64,000 nt of DNA, taken from positions 1 through 64,000 of the forward strand of contig JAMLIM010000010.1 of assembly GCA_023954175.1 (NCBI GenBank). The letters are read 5' to 3'. This document shows positions 53,932 to 62,282 of the stretch, one piece after another. Both the position numbers and the translations under genes were made by a program. The notes under the pieces were generated by a model. It was not told where the DNA came from and searched no databases. It saw only the letters and a list, made by a program, of their open reading frames with translations. This DNA is from Rhizobacter sp. GTDB taxonomy: Bacteria > Pseudomonadota > Gammaproteobacteria > Burkholderiales > Burkholderiaceae_C. Numbering within the stretch: the first letter of the stretch is position 1; every line of letters begins with the position of its first letter.

Positions 53932-54624
53932 TCAGGCGGTCAGGCACCAGGCGCCGCTCGCCCCTTCGAGCCCATGCCACAGCGCCCACACGCTGCCGGC
54001 GGCGAGCATGGCGCCGGCGAGGCGCAGCGCAGCCGTCTGCGGCATGCGCATCAACCAGGTCGCGACGAACGGCACGCCGGCGAGCCCGGGGGCCGAGCCG
54101 AGGCTGAAGGCGGCCATCACGCCGGCACCTTCGAGGGGGGACGCCGCCAGCGCGGCGACCGCGAGTGCTCCGTACAGGATGCCGCACGGCATCGCCACCC
54201 ACGCGAGGCCCATCAAGGCGGCGCGGCGTGTGCCTTTGCTCTGACGCACCGACAGCGGACCCTGCGCCGGCATCGCACGCTTGAGCCCGAGCGCGGCGGC
54301 ATCGACCCAGCGCGGGGTTCGGCCCGAGAACATCAGCGCAAGGCCGAGCACGAGAACGGCCGACTGCAGCATGGTCCACAGGGGTCGCATGAACGCACTG
54401 CCGGCGGACCAGCTCGCGATCAGGCCGACCGCGCTCGCCGCCACCGCGCCGGCCAACACATAGGCGGCAGCGCGTCCCAGATGCCAGGACGCGAGCGCGG
54501 CGCCGCTGCGCTCACCGCCGCAGCGGCGGGCAATCGCGGCGCACGGCGCGCCGCACATCAGGGCGCAATGCGGCGTGCTTGCCAGCCCCATCAGCAGGCC
54601 GGCCGTGATCAGCGATGTGCTCAT
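53932..54624 (-). CDS. Sulfite exporter TauE/SafE-family membrane protein (cco-cluster associated)
   Basis: A 230-residue membrane protein with about six helices. The start MSTSLITAGLLMGLASTPHC contains a conserved MG-x-ASxxHC motif and is followed by ALMCGAPCAAI, giving a His/Cys cluster (HCALMCGAPC) at about residues 19-28 that suggests metal binding. Further motifs are WHLGRAAAYVLAGAVA and PCGILYGALAVAALAASPLE. Proteins of this kind, annotated TauE/SafE-like, are regularly found next to cbb3 oxidase and hemN genes and have been proposed to help copper supply or oxidase assembly. The longer upstream frame overlaps hemN and is rejected. It lies 32 nt downstream of hemN on the same strand and may share its transcript. 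Confidence 0.87.
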   Translation of the reverse strand: MSTSLITAGLLMGLASTPHCALMCGAPCAAIARRCGGERSGAALASWHLGRAAAYVLAGAVAASAVGLIASWSAGSAFMRPLWTMLQSAVLVLGLALMFSGRTPRWVDAAALGLKRAMPAQGPLSVRQSKGTRRAALMGLAWVAMPCGILYGALAVAALAASPLEGAGVMAAFSLGSAPGLAGVPFVATWLMRMPQTAALRLAGAMLAAGSVWALWHGLEGASGAWCLTA

Positions 54625-54656
54625 TCCCCGCGGGGCGCAGCGCCCCGTGCCTTCGT

Positions 54657-56081
54657 TCAGATGACGCGGGAGTATCGCTCGCGGGCACGGTCGGACTGCA
54701 GCGGCTGGTCGAAGACCATCGCCACCGCGCGGACGAAGTACCAGCCTATCGGCGTCAACTGCACGCCGTCGGCCTCGATCTCGACCAGGCCCCCTTGCGC
54801 GAGCTCGGCAAGGCGTTCGAGCTCGGGCGCGAACTGCGCGCGGAAATCGACCAAGTGCGACAGCTCGATCGCTTCGAAATCGATCCGCCCCTGGCACATC
54901 AGCGCCATGATGATCGCGCGCCGCACCAGATCCTCGCGGCTGAGCGCGACGCCGCGCACGACCGGCAACTCGCCCGTCTTGAGGAGGTCGTAGTAGTCGG
55001 GCAGCGACTTCGCGTTCTGGCTGTAGGTGGCGCCGACCTTGCTGATCGCGGACACCCCGAGCGCGATCAGGTCGCAGTCCGGATGCGTGCTGTAGCCCTG
55101 GAAGTTGCGGTGCAGCCGCCCCTGGCGCTTGGCGGCCGCGAGCGCGTCGTCCGGCAGCGCGAAGTGATCCATGCCGATGTAGGTGTAGCCCTGCGCGAGG
55201 AAGCCGGTGATCGACCGCGACAGCATCGCGATGCGCTCCGCCGGCGTCGGCAGCTGTGCGGCATCGATGCGCCGCTGCGGCTTGAAGCGCTGCGGCAGGT
55301 GGGCGTAGGAATAGAGCGCGATGCGATCCGGGCGCAGCGCGCCCATCTGCTCGACGGTGTGCGCCAGCGAATCGGGCGTCTGCAGCGGCAGGCCGTGGAT
55401 CAGATCGGCGTTGATCGACTCGAACCCGATCTCGCGCGACGCCTGCATGAGCAGCGCCACCTGTTCGTAGGGCTGCACCCGATGCACGGCGCGCTGCACC
55501 GCCGGGTTGAAGTCCTGCACGCCGAAGCTCAGCCGGTTGAACCCGAGCTCCGCAAGGTGCGCGAGACGTTCGCGCGTCACGGTGCGCGGATCGACCTCGA
55601 TCGAGAGCTCCGCACCCTCGAGGAAGGTGAACGCCGCGCGCAGCGCACGCATCACGCGGTCGAGTTCGGCGTCGGAGAGGAAGGTCGGCGTGCCGCCGCC
55701 GAAGTGGAGCTGCAGCATCGGCATGCCGCGGCCGAGCGCCTGCGTCTGCAGTTCCAGCTCATGCTCGAGCGCGTCGAGGTATTCGGTCGCCTTCTCGTGA
55801 TGTCGCGTGATGACCTTGTTGCAGGCACAGTAGTAGCAGACCGATTCGCAAAACGGAATGTGCACATACACCGACAACGGCGCCCGCCCGCCGACCGCGC
55901 CCGCGGCAGACCGGCGCGTCAGTGCCTGCCGGTACTGCGCCGGCCCGAAGGCCTCGACGAAACGGTCCGCCGTCGGATACGAGGTGTAGCGGGGTCCGCT
56001 CAGATCGAAGCGGCGCAGCAAGGCGTCACTGGGCGCCCAGACGGCGTTGTGCGGTTTGACAGGGGAGCGCGTGGTCGGCAT
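54657..56081 (-). CDS. hemN: Oxygen-independent coproporphyrinogen III oxidase
   Basis: HemN is a radical SAM enzyme that oxidatively decarboxylates coproporphyrinogen III to protoporphyrinogen IX without oxygen. The 474-residue protein begins at ATG 56081. The N-terminal block RRFDLSGPRYTSYPTADRF is diagnostic of genuine HemN. The radical SAM cluster motif CESVCYYCAC (CxxxCxxC) occurs at about residues 79-88 in VYVHIPFCESVCYYCACNKV. Also visible are LQLHFGGGTPTFLSDAELDR, GVQDFNPAVQRAVHR, FQGYSTHPDCDLIALGVSAI and the C-terminal HemN domain. It is divergent from fnr with FNR-type dyads between. It supplies heme to the cbb3 oxidase and c-type cytochromes at low oxygen. Confidence 0.96.
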   Translation of the reverse strand: MPTTRSPVKPHNAVWAPSDALLRRFDLSGPRYTSYPTADRFVEAFGPAQYRQALTRRSAAGAVGGRAPLSVYVHIPFCESVCYYCACNKVITRHHEKATEYLDALEHELELQTQALGRGMPMLQLHFGGGTPTFLSDAELDRVMRALRAAFTFLEGAELSIEVDPRTVTRERLAHLAELGFNRLSFGVQDFNPAVQRAVHRVQPYEQVALLMQASREIGFESINADLIHGLPLQTPDSLAHTVEQMGALRPDRIALYSYAHLPQRFKPQRRIDAAQLPTPAERIAMLSRSITGFLAQGYTYIGMDHFALPDDALAAAKRQGRLHRNFQGYSTHPDCDLIALGVSAISKVGATYSQNAKSLPDYYDLLKTGELPVVRGVALSREDLVRRAIIMALMCQGRIDFEAIELSHLVDFRAQFAPELERLAELAQGGLVEIEADGVQLTPIGWYFVRAVAMVFDQPLQSDRARERYSRVI

Positions 56082-56116
56082 GCGGGGACTTTGCCGAGGC
56101 CCCGCTGGCTGAGTGT

Positions 56117-56130
56117 TGCTCTGCGTCAAA
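56117..56130. promoter_or_regulatory. FNR-type binding site in the hemN-fnr intergenic region
   Basis: TTGCTCTGCGTCAA matches TTGAT-N4-ATCAA at 8 of 10 fixed positions. It lies 36 nt upstream of the hemN ATG and 132 nt upstream of fnr. No good -10 lies at class II spacing on either side, so the controlled promoter is uncertain. Confidence 0.45.
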
Positions 56131-56165
56131 CAGAGGTCCGCACTGCGCCGCGCCTTGGGCTCGAC

Positions 56166-56192
56166 TTGAGATGCATCATGCTGAGCGATACT
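56166..56192 (+). promoter_or_regulatory. Predicted fnr promoter overlapping an FNR-like dyad
   Basis: TTGAGA (56166-56171) and GATACT (56187-56192) are separated by 15 nt and could be the -35 and -10 of fnr, with a start near 56199. The -35 overlaps TTGAGATGCATCAT (56166-56179), which resembles an FNR site at 8 of 10 positions. Binding there would repress, giving negative autoregulation as known for E. coli fnr. Confidence 0.4.
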
Positions 56193-56261
56193 AGGGCACT
56201 TGACGTGCCGCGCGACGTAGACGACGCAGCGGCCTGTTCGAACTGCGATCGAGGGCAAGGG

Positions 56262-56978
56262 ATGAAGCTCGAAGCCATGAAAGTCGCCTGCTCAAGCTGC
56301 AGCCTGCGGGAGCTGTGCCTGCCGGTGGGCTTGTCGGACGAGGATGTCGAGCGCCTCGATCAACTCGTCGGTGCACGCCGCGCGCTCAAGCGCGGCGAGG
56401 TGCTGTTCCATGCCGGCGATCGGTTCGAATCCCTCTTCGCCGTGCGCACGGGCTTCTTCAAGACGCGCATCTCGTCGGAGGACGGGCGCGATCAGGTGAC
56501 CGGCTTCCAGATGGCCGGCGAACTGCTCGGCCTCGACGGCATCAGCGAGGACCGGCACTCGTGCGATGCGGTGGCGCTCGAGGATTCGCAGGTCTGCCAG
56601 ATCCCGTATGCGCGCCTCGAGGAGCTGTCGCACAAGGTGACCGATCTGCAGCGTCAGTTCCACCGGGTCATGAGCCGCGAGATCGTGCGCGACCATGGCG
56701 TCATGCTGTTGCTCGGCGGCATGCGGGCCGAGGCGCGGCTCGCGGCCTTCGTGCTCAATCTGACGCAACGCCTTCAGGCACGCGGCTTCTCGGCGACCTC
56801 GCTCGTGCTGCGCATGACGCGCGAGGAGATCGGCAGCTACCTGGGCCTGAAGCTCGAAACGGTGAGCCGCGCGTTCTCGCGCTTCCAGGAGGATGGCCTG
56901 CTCGAAGTCAAGCAGCGCGACATTCGGGTGCTCGACGAGCCCGGCCTGCGCCGCCTGCTCAACGACACGCCCTGCTGA
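56262..56978 (+). CDS. fnr: FNR-family oxygen-sensing transcriptional regulator
   Basis: A 238-residue CRP/FNR regulator. The N-terminal VACSSCSLRELCLPVGLS gives three cysteines in C-x2-C-x5-C spacing, and the fourth is in DRHSCDAVALED, so it should bind an oxygen-labile [4Fe-4S] cluster. The cyclic-nucleotide-like fold spans about residues 30-150 (GEVLFHAGDRFESLFAVRTG), the dimerisation helix lies at about 150-175, and the HTH contains LVLRMTREEIGSYLGLKLET and VSRAFSRFQEDGLLEVKQRD. The ExxSR recognition signature appears as ETVSRAF. The start ATG 56262 has GAGGG 6 nt upstream; an in-frame ATG at 56178 would add 28 residues, but without a ribosome binding site. It is the likely activator of the cco cluster and hemN. 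Confidence 0.95.
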   Translation: MKLEAMKVACSSCSLRELCLPVGLSDEDVERLDQLVGARRALKRGEVLFHAGDRFESLFAVRTGFFKTRISSEDGRDQVTGFQMAGELLGLDGISEDRHSCDAVALEDSQVCQIPYARLEELSHKVTDLQRQFHRVMSREIVRDHGVMLLLGGMRAEARLAAFVLNLTQRLQARGFSATSLVLRMTREEIGSYLGLKLETVSRAFSRFQEDGLLEVKQRDIRVLDEPGLRRLLNDTPC

Positions 56979-57000
56979 CGCCTTTCAGCGCCGGCTCTCG

Positions 57001-57052
57001 CTGGCGTCTCTTGCTGGCGTCTCTTGCTGGGGTCTCTTGCTGGGGTCTCTTG
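57001..57052. repeat. Four 13-bp tandem units downstream of fnr
   Basis: Four exact-length 13-bp units lie between the convergent fnr and membrane-protein genes. The first two read CTGGCGTCTCTTG and the last two CTGGGGTCTCTTG. GACGCCAGC at 57060-57068 is the reverse complement of GCTGGCGTC (57000-57008 and 57013-57021), so alternative hairpins can form, possibly with terminator function. Confidence 0.85.
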
Positions 57053-57077
57053 CTCGCGTGACGCCAGCCCGTTCGCG

Positions 57078-57326
57078 TCAGCGGCCGTCGCCCCTGGCGT
57101 CGAGATCGCGGGATTGCGCGGCAAGCCCGAGCGCTAGCGCAATGCCGACCGCAGCGATCAGCCAGAAGCTGAAGAACGCCAGCGTGTAGACGCCGATCGG
57201 CGACATCTGCGCCAACGCGTCACCGAAGCCGCGGACGTCGCCCGGCTGCACGGCGCTGAAGACGAGCATCTCGAGCACGCCGGCAACCAGAAACGACGGC
57301 CACAGAATGGTGAGGGCGTTGCGCAT
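57078..57326 (-). CDS. Small two-helix membrane protein of the cco cluster
   Basis: An 82-residue protein with two hydrophobic helices (ILWPSFLVAGVLEMLVFSAV and VYTLAFFSFWLIAAVGIALA) joined by a short loop (QPGDVRGFGDALAQMSPIG). The C-terminus is charged (LDARGDGR). I do not recognise a named family, but short two-helix proteins are common at the 3' end of ccoG-fixH gene groups in Burkholderiales, so a role in oxidase biogenesis is possible. It is last in the minus-strand run, 21 nt after the FixH-like gene, which supports co-transcription. It faces fnr across a tandem repeat. Confidence 0.75.
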   Translation of the reverse strand: MRNALTILWPSFLVAGVLEMLVFSAVQPGDVRGFGDALAQMSPIGVYTLAFFSFWLIAAVGIALALGLAAQSRDLDARGDGR

Positions 57327-57347
57327 CGCGTGGCCGGGTCGCGCCGC

Positions 57348-57575
57348 TCAATGCTTGTTCGGCAGCGGCGTGACCGCATGGTTGCGGCCCTGCATCGCCG
57401 GGAGCGCGCTGCGTTGCGGCTCCGGCGGGACGGTGAGCACCTCGTCGGCGCCGCGGATCGCGATCACTGCCGTCGCGATCGCGGCGACGACGACGACGAG
57501 CGGGCCGCCGACGACAAGCCACATCATGCGGTGCTGCCACCAGGGCGATGGATCGTGCGGAATGTCTTTCGACAT
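57348..57575 (-). CDS. FixH/CcoH-like single-helix membrane protein
   Basis: A 75-residue protein with one helix (MMWLVVGGPLVVVVAAIATAVIAIRGADE) and a short periplasmic tail. The layout, a WW-x-HR(x) start, one helix, then I-x-RGAD, resembles short Burkholderiales FixH-like (CcoH) proteins that follow ccoG. The DYYKxG motif common after that point is not present; the tail reads LTVPPEPQRSALPAMQGRNH. FixH/CcoH is thought to assist cbb3 oxidase assembly. It is 31 nt downstream of ccoG on the same strand. The assignment rests mainly on position and topology. Confidence 0.7.
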   Translation of the reverse strand: MSKDIPHDPSPWWQHRMMWLVVGGPLVVVVAAIATAVIAIRGADEVLTVPPEPQRSALPAMQGRNHAVTPLPNKH

Positions 57576-57606
57576 GGTTTGACTCCTCGGAGTGCCGTGC
57601 GCGCGC

Positions 57607-59043
57607 TCAGCGCGGCACGACGAAAGTCGACGCCTCTTTCAGTGTCACGTCGGCCTGGCCGGCTTGCGCCTCGCGCGTTATCTGGAACTCGATCTTGTGC
57701 GCGCCGGGGCCGAGCGCCTGCGCCTGCGCCGGCCCGATCTGCACCGCGACCGGCACCCAGCGCGATTCAGCCGGGGCAAGCGCAGCTTCGCCGCGCGTGA
57801 CGGCACGCATGCCGTCGATGCCGTCGACCGTGACGCGGTAGCGCTGAGGCGTCTCGGTGGTGTTCATCAACTGCAGACTGTAGACGTTCTCGATGCGGCC
57901 GTCTTCGACCATGCGCGCCAGCGTCCCGCGGTCGCGCACCACGTCGACCCGAAACGGCGCCCGCAGCGCAAGGCTCGTGACGAACGCGCCGGCGATCAGC
58001 AGCAGAACGGCACCGTAGGCGAGCACGCGCGGCCGCAGCACGCGGCGCAGGGTCAGCGGCGCGCCGCCCTCGCCCAGGCTGCGCTGCGTCGCGTAGCGGA
58101 TCAGCCCGCGCGGATAGTCGAGCTTGTCCATCACGCCGTTGCAGACGTCGATGCACGCCGCGCACCCGATGCACTCGTACTGCAGGCCCTTGCGGATGTC
58201 GATGCCGGTCGGGCAGACCTGCACGCACAGCGTGCAATCGACGCAGTCGCCGAGGCCGAGTGCGGCCTTGTCCGCCGTCCGCGATCGGCCGCCGCGCGGT
58301 TCGCCGCGGCGCTCGTCGTAGCTGATGATGAGCGTGTCGTGGTCGAACATCGCGCTCTGGAAGCGCGCGTAGGGGCACATGTACTTGCACACCTGCTCGC
58401 GCATGAAGCCGGCGTTGCCGTAGGTGGCGAAGCCGTAGAAGAGGATCCAGAACGTCTCCCACGGGCCGAGCCCGAGCTGCAGCGCACCGGCCGCGAGGCT
58501 TCGGATCGGCGTGAAGTAGCCGACGAAGGTGAAGCCGGTCCACAAACCGATCGCGATCCACACGAGATGCTTGCCGCCGCGCCGCAGCAGCTTGTTCGCG
58601 CCCCACGGCGTCTTGTCGAGCTTGATGCGCGCCTGGCGGTCCCCTTCCAGGTGATGCTCGACCCACATGAAGATCTCGGTGTAGACCGTCTGCGGGCAGG
58701 CGTAGCCGCACCACAGGCGGCCCGCGACCGCGGTGAACAGGAACAAGCCGTAGGCCGAGAGGATCAGCAGCCCCGTCAGGTAGATGAAGTCCTGCGGGTA
58801 GAGAACGAGATTGAAGATGTAGAAGCGCCGCGCACCGAGGTCGAACAGCACCGCCGGGCGGTCGTTCCACGTCAGCCACGGCAGGCCGTAGAAGACGAGC
58901 TGCGTCGCCCACACCAGCGCCCAGCGCCAGGCGGCGAACCAGCCATGCACGGCGCGCGCATGGATCGTCGCCTCGCTCGTGTACATCGACACCACCGCCG
59001 CGCCGTCGTCGGCAACGGGCATCCCGCGCGGCTTGTCGGCCAC
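57607..59043 (-). CDS. ccoG: Cytochrome c oxidase accessory protein CcoG (FixG/RdxA)
   Basis: CcoG is a membrane-bound ferredoxin-like protein; related RdxA/CcoG proteins reduce Cu(II) for cbb3 oxidase assembly. The 478-residue protein starts with GTG and has about five membrane helices. The loop GRLWCGYACPQTVYTEIFMW at about residues 107-126 holds conserved Cys residues, and CKYMCPYARFQSAMFDHDTL follows. Two [4Fe-4S] motifs are seen: CVDCTLCVQVCP at about 267-278 and CIGCAACIDVCN at about 292-303. The C-terminal domain (about 370-478) is a periplasmic immunoglobulin-like fold. The gene is 20 nt downstream of ccoP and part of the cco transcript. Confidence 0.95.
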   Translation of the reverse strand: MADKPRGMPVADDGAAVVSMYTSEATIHARAVHGWFAAWRWALVWATQLVFYGLPWLTWNDRPAVLFDLGARRFYIFNLVLYPQDFIYLTGLLILSAYGLFLFTAVAGRLWCGYACPQTVYTEIFMWVEHHLEGDRQARIKLDKTPWGANKLLRRGGKHLVWIAIGLWTGFTFVGYFTPIRSLAAGALQLGLGPWETFWILFYGFATYGNAGFMREQVCKYMCPYARFQSAMFDHDTLIISYDERRGEPRGGRSRTADKAALGLGDCVDCTLCVQVCPTGIDIRKGLQYECIGCAACIDVCNGVMDKLDYPRGLIRYATQRSLGEGGAPLTLRRVLRPRVLAYGAVLLLIAGAFVTSLALRAPFRVDVVRDRGTLARMVEDGRIENVYSLQLMNTTETPQRYRVTVDGIDGMRAVTRGEAALAPAESRWVPVAVQIGPAQAQALGPGAHKIEFQITREAQAGQADVTLKEASTFVVPR

Positions 59044-59063
59044 GGCTGTGAGACCAGGTGCCT

Positions 59064-60035
59064 TCAGCGCGCCGCGGAGGGTGCCGCCGCCGGCGCCTCT
59101 GGCGTCGCCTGGGCCGCACCCGCAGCGACGCCGGGCGCGCCGCCTCGAGACAGGCTCCAGACGTAGGCGGCCAGCACGCGGATCTGCTCTTCACCCAGGC
59201 GGGCCTTCTGCGCCGGCATGACGTTGTGCCAGCCCTGGTTGATCGTGCGCACGATCAGTTCCTCGCCCCAGCCGTGAAGCCAGATCTTGTCGGTCAGGTT
59301 CGGCGCACCGAGCGCGGTGTTGCCCTTGCCGTCAGGGCCGTGGCACGCCGCGCAGGCGACGAACTTGGACTTGCCGAGCTGGGCGGAGATGTTGTCGTGC
59401 GGGCTGCCCGACAGGCTCAGCACATAGTTGGCGACATTGCGCACGTCTTCCGGCGTGCCCACCGCTTCGGCCATCGGCGGCATCGTGCTGTCGCGGCCGT
59501 CGGTGATCGTCGTGATGATGTCCTCCGGCGTGCCGCCCCACAGCCAGTCGTTGTCCGTCAGGTTCGGGAAGCCGATGCCGCCACGCGCGTCCGAGCCGTG
59601 GCAGGTCGAGCAGTTGTTGGCGAACAGTCGCTCACCGATCGCATGCGCCTGCGGGTCGGCGGCGAGCTTCTCGAACGGCATCGCGTTGAAACGCGCGAAC
59701 ATCGGCGCGAGCTCGGCGGCGGCGCGCGCCTGCTCGGCCCGGTACTGGCCGCTCGAGGTCCAGTCGAGCGTACCCGTCTTCGAGCCGAGCCCCGGATAAA
59801 GGACGAGGTAGATGCCGGCGAACACGACCGTGATGACGAAGAGCCACATCCACCAGCGCGGCAGAGGGTTGTTCAGTTCGCGCAGGTCCCCATCCCAGAC
59901 GTGGCCGGTGGTGTTGTCGCCCGCCATGACCTTGCGCCGGCTGGCAAACATCAGCAGCCCGAGGCACCCGAGCAGCGAGACGATCACCACGCCGGCGATG
60001 AAGAACGACCAGCCGCTGGAGACGAAGTCACTCAT
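59064..60035 (-). CDS. ccoP: cbb3-type cytochrome c oxidase subunit III (CcoP, diheme)
   Basis: CcoP is the diheme cytochrome c subunit that takes electrons from soluble cytochrome c and passes them to CcoO. The 323-residue protein has two N-terminal membrane helices (FFIAGVVIVSLLGCLGLLMF and WMWLFVITVVFAGIYLVLYP) separated by HVWDGDLRELNNPLPRWW, the CcoP hallmark. Heme sites are CSTCHG at residues 142-147 and CAACHG at 228-233. MPPMAEAVG and MPAQKARLG carry candidate axial Met ligands. Heme attachment depends on the Ccm system encoded at 30567-37733. The start ATG overlaps ccoQ by 8 nt. Confidence 0.97.
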   Translation of the reverse strand: MSDFVSSGWSFFIAGVVIVSLLGCLGLLMFASRRKVMAGDNTTGHVWDGDLRELNNPLPRWWMWLFVITVVFAGIYLVLYPGLGSKTGTLDWTSSGQYRAEQARAAAELAPMFARFNAMPFEKLAADPQAHAIGERLFANNCSTCHGSDARGGIGFPNLTDNDWLWGGTPEDIITTITDGRDSTMPPMAEAVGTPEDVRNVANYVLSLSGSPHDNISAQLGKSKFVACAACHGPDGKGNTALGAPNLTDKIWLHGWGEELIVRTINQGWHNVMPAQKARLGEEQIRVLAAYVWSLSRGGAPGVAAGAAQATPEAPAAAPSAAR

Positions 60036-60189
60036 GGCGGCCTCCGGCCCTGGGCTCGTCGGCGAAGGGCAGCATCGCGGCCTCGTCGAAACCCTTCTGG
60101 TTGCGACGCGACCAGGCCCAGACGACGATGCCGATGAAGACGGCGAACGACAACAGCGTTGTCGCGATGCGCAGATCGTTGATGTCCAT
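60028..60189 (-). CDS. ccoQ: cbb3-type oxidase subunit CcoQ
   Basis: A 53-residue single-helix subunit that stabilises the cbb3 oxidase. It reads MDINDLRIATTLLSFAVFIG, continues through the helix end IVVWAWSRRNQKGFDEAAML and finishes PFADEPRAGGRHE. The R-R-N-x-x-x-F-D/E-E-A-A pattern with FADE is the family signature. It begins 22 nt after ccoO and its stop overlaps the ccoP start by 8 nt. It is short and easily overlooked, but the motif and position between ccoO and ccoP leave little doubt. Confidence 0.94.
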   Translation of the reverse strand: MDINDLRIATTLLSFAVFIGIVVWAWSRRNQKGFDEAAMLPFADEPRAGGRHE

Positions 60190-60211
60190 CACGATTCCTT
60201 TGTTCTGGCCG

Positions 60212-60832
60212 TCACTTGACCGAGGTGCCGAGCACCTGCAGATAGGCGATCACGGCTTCGAGCTCGGTCTTGCCTTCGACATCCTTGGCCGCATTGGCGA
60301 TGTCCTCGTCCGTGTAGGGCACGCCGAGCGTGCGCATCGCGCGCAATCTCGGCGGCATGTCGGCCGGCGTCACCATCGCGGTGGCGAGCCACGGATAGGC
60401 CGGCATGTTGGACTCCGGCACCAGATCGCGCGGATTGATCAGGTGCAGCCGTTGCCACTCGTCGCTGTAGCGGCCGCCGACGCGCGCGAGATCCGGCCCG
60501 GTGCGCTTGCTGCCCCACTGGAACGGGTGATCCCAGACCGACTCGCCCGCCATCGAGTAGTGGCCGTAGCGCAGCGTCTCGGCACGGAACGGCCGGATCA
60601 TCTGCGAATGGCAGTTGTAGCAACCCTCGCGCTGGTAGATGTCGCGGCCGGCGAGTTGCAGCGAGGTGTACGGCTTCAAGCCCGGCACCGGCTCGGTCGT
60701 GCTGCGCTGGAAGTACAGCGGCACGATCTCGACGATGCCGCCGATCGAGACCACCAGCAGGATCAGCACGATCATCAGGAAGTTGCTGGTCTCGATGCGC
60801 TCGTGACCGACAGGCGTGTGTTCATTGCTCAT
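60212..60832 (-). CDS. ccoO: cbb3-type cytochrome c oxidase subunit II (CcoO, monoheme)
   Basis: CcoO carries one c-type heme and passes electrons from CcoP to CcoN. The 206-residue protein has one N-terminal helix ([20 protein letters not shown]) and the characteristic [20 protein letters not shown], followed by [20 protein letters not shown] with the heme motif CYNCH at residues 71-75. [20 protein letters not shown] and the [20 protein letters not shown] block, with its axial Met, are conserved. It starts 10 nt after ccoN. It is slightly shorter than some homologs, but complete. Confidence 0.97.
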   Translation of the reverse strand: MSNEHTPVGHERIETSNFLMIVLILLVVSIGGIVEIVPLYFQRSTTEPVPGLKPYTSLQLAGRDIYQREGCYNCHSQMIRPFRAETLRYGHYSMAGESVWDHPFQWGSKRTGPDLARVGGRYSDEWQRLHLINPRDLVPESNMPAYPWLATAMVTPADMPPRLRAMRTLGVPYTDEDIANAAKDVEGKTELEAVIAYLQVLGTSVK

Positions 60833-60842
60833 GTCGATTCCT

Positions 60843-62282
60843 TCAGGCCGCGGCGGCTGCGCGTTGCAGTGCGGGCTGTGCGCCCGGGCGGCGCATCGTC
60901 ATGACGACGTTCCACGCCATCAGCAGCATGCCGGTCAGATAAAGCAGGCCGCCGAGCAGACGCACGACGTAGAACGGATAGGTCGCCTTCACACTCTCGA
61001 CGAAGCTGTAGACGAGCGTGCCGTCGGGGTTGATCGCGCGCCACATCAGGCCCTGCATCACGCCGGCGATCCACATCGCGGCGATGTAGAGCACGACGCC
61101 GATCGTCGCGATCCAGAAGTGGACCTCGATCGCGCGCACGCTGTGCATCTGGGTCTTGCCGTACATGCGCGGGATCAGGTAGTACAGGCTCCCCATCGTG
61201 ATGAAGCCGACCCAGCCGAGGGCGCCGGAATGCACGTGGCCGATCGTCCAGTCGGTGTAGTGGCTCAGCGCATTCACCGTCTTGATCGACATCATCGGCC
61301 CCTCGAAGGTGCTCATGCCGTAGAACGACAGGCTGACGATGAGGAACTTCAGGATCGGGTCGTCACGCAGTTTGTGCCAGGCGCCCGACAGCGTCATGAT
61401 GCCGTTGATCATGCCGCCCCAGCTCGGCGCCAGCAGCACGAGCGAGAACACCATGCCGACGCTTTGGGCCCAGTCGGGCAACGCGGTGTAGTGCAGGTGG
61501 TGCGGGCCGGCCCACATGTAGGTGAAGATCAGCGCCCAGAAGTGCACGATCGACAGCCGGTACGAGTACACCGGCCGCTCCGCCTGCTTCGGGATGTAGT
61601 AGTACATCATCCCGAGGAAGCCCGCCGTCAGGAAGAAGCCGACCGCGTTGTGGCCGTACCACCACTGCACCATCGCGTCCTGCACGCCGGCATAGGCCGA
61701 GTAGCTCTTCATCCCCATGAAGCTCACCGGCAGCGCCGCGCTGTTGACGATGTGCAGCAGCGCGATCGTCAGGATGTAGGCGCCGAAGAACCAGTTGGCG
61801 ACGTAGATGTGGCGCACCTTGCGGATGCCGATCGTGCCGAAGAAGACGATCGCGTAGGCAACCCAGACGACCGCGATCAGCAGGTCGATCGGCCACTCGA
61901 GCTCGGCGTATTCCTTGCTTTGCGTATAGCCGAGCGGCAGCGAAATGGCGGCGGCGACGATGACGATCTGCCAACCCCAGAACACGGCCTCGGCCAACCA
62001 CGGCGCGAAGAGGCGCACCTGGCAGGTGCGCTGGACCACGTGGAACGAGGTCGCGAACAGCGCGCAGCCGCCGAAGGCGAAGATCACCGCGTTCGTGTGC
62101 AGCGGCCGCAGGCGGCCGTAGCTCAGCCACGAAATGCCACCCAGGAACTCGGGCCAGGCGAGCTGGGAGGCGACGATCACGCCGACCAGCATGCCGACGA
62201 CGCCCCACAGAATGGCGGCCAGCGCGAACTGCGTGACCACCCGGTCGTTGTAGACCGGCATTGCCGATCGCGTCTCACTCAT
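60843..62282 (-). CDS. ccoN: cbb3-type cytochrome c oxidase subunit I (CcoN)
   Basis: CcoN is the catalytic heme-copper subunit that reduces O2 at low concentration and pumps protons. The 479-residue protein has 12 predicted helices. Metal-ligand segments are visible: [20 protein letters not shown] (low-spin heme His, about residues 59-78), [20 protein letters not shown] (CuB His and the active-site Tyr region), [20 protein letters not shown] (the His pair for CuB) and the [11 protein letters not shown] heme-ligand block in helix 10. The start overlaps ccoS by 8 nt. An FNR-type promoter lies inside ccoS 59 nt upstream of the start codon. Confidence 0.97.
   Translation of the reverse strand: MSETRSAMPVYNDRVVTQFALAAILWGVVGMLVGVIVASQLAWPEFLGGISWLSYGRLRPLHTNAVIFAFGGCALFATSFHVVQRTCQVRLFAPWLAEAVFWGWQIVIVAAAISLPLGYTQSKEYAELEWPIDLLIAVVWVAYAIVFFGTIGIRKVRHIYVANWFFGAYILTIALLHIVNSAALPVSFMGMKSYSAYAGVQDAMVQWWYGHNAVGFFLTAGFLGMMYYYIPKQAERPVYSYRLSIVHFWALIFTYMWAGPHHLHYTALPDWAQSVGMVFSLVLLAPSWGGMINGIMTLSGAWHKLRDDPILKFLIVSLSFYGMSTFEGPMMSIKTVNALSHYTDWTIGHVHSGALGWVGFITMGSLYYLIPRMYGKTQMHSVRAIEVHFWIATIGVVLYIAAMWIAGVMQGLMWRAINPDGTLVYSFVESVKATYPFYVVRLLGGLLYLTGMLLMAWNVVMTMRRPGAQPALQRAAAAA

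Noticed and set aside
56178..56261. Longer FNR start at ATG 56178, adding 28 residues with a CSNC motif
   Set aside because: It has no ribosome binding site and overlaps the predicted promoter; the ATG at 56262 gives the normal FNR length.
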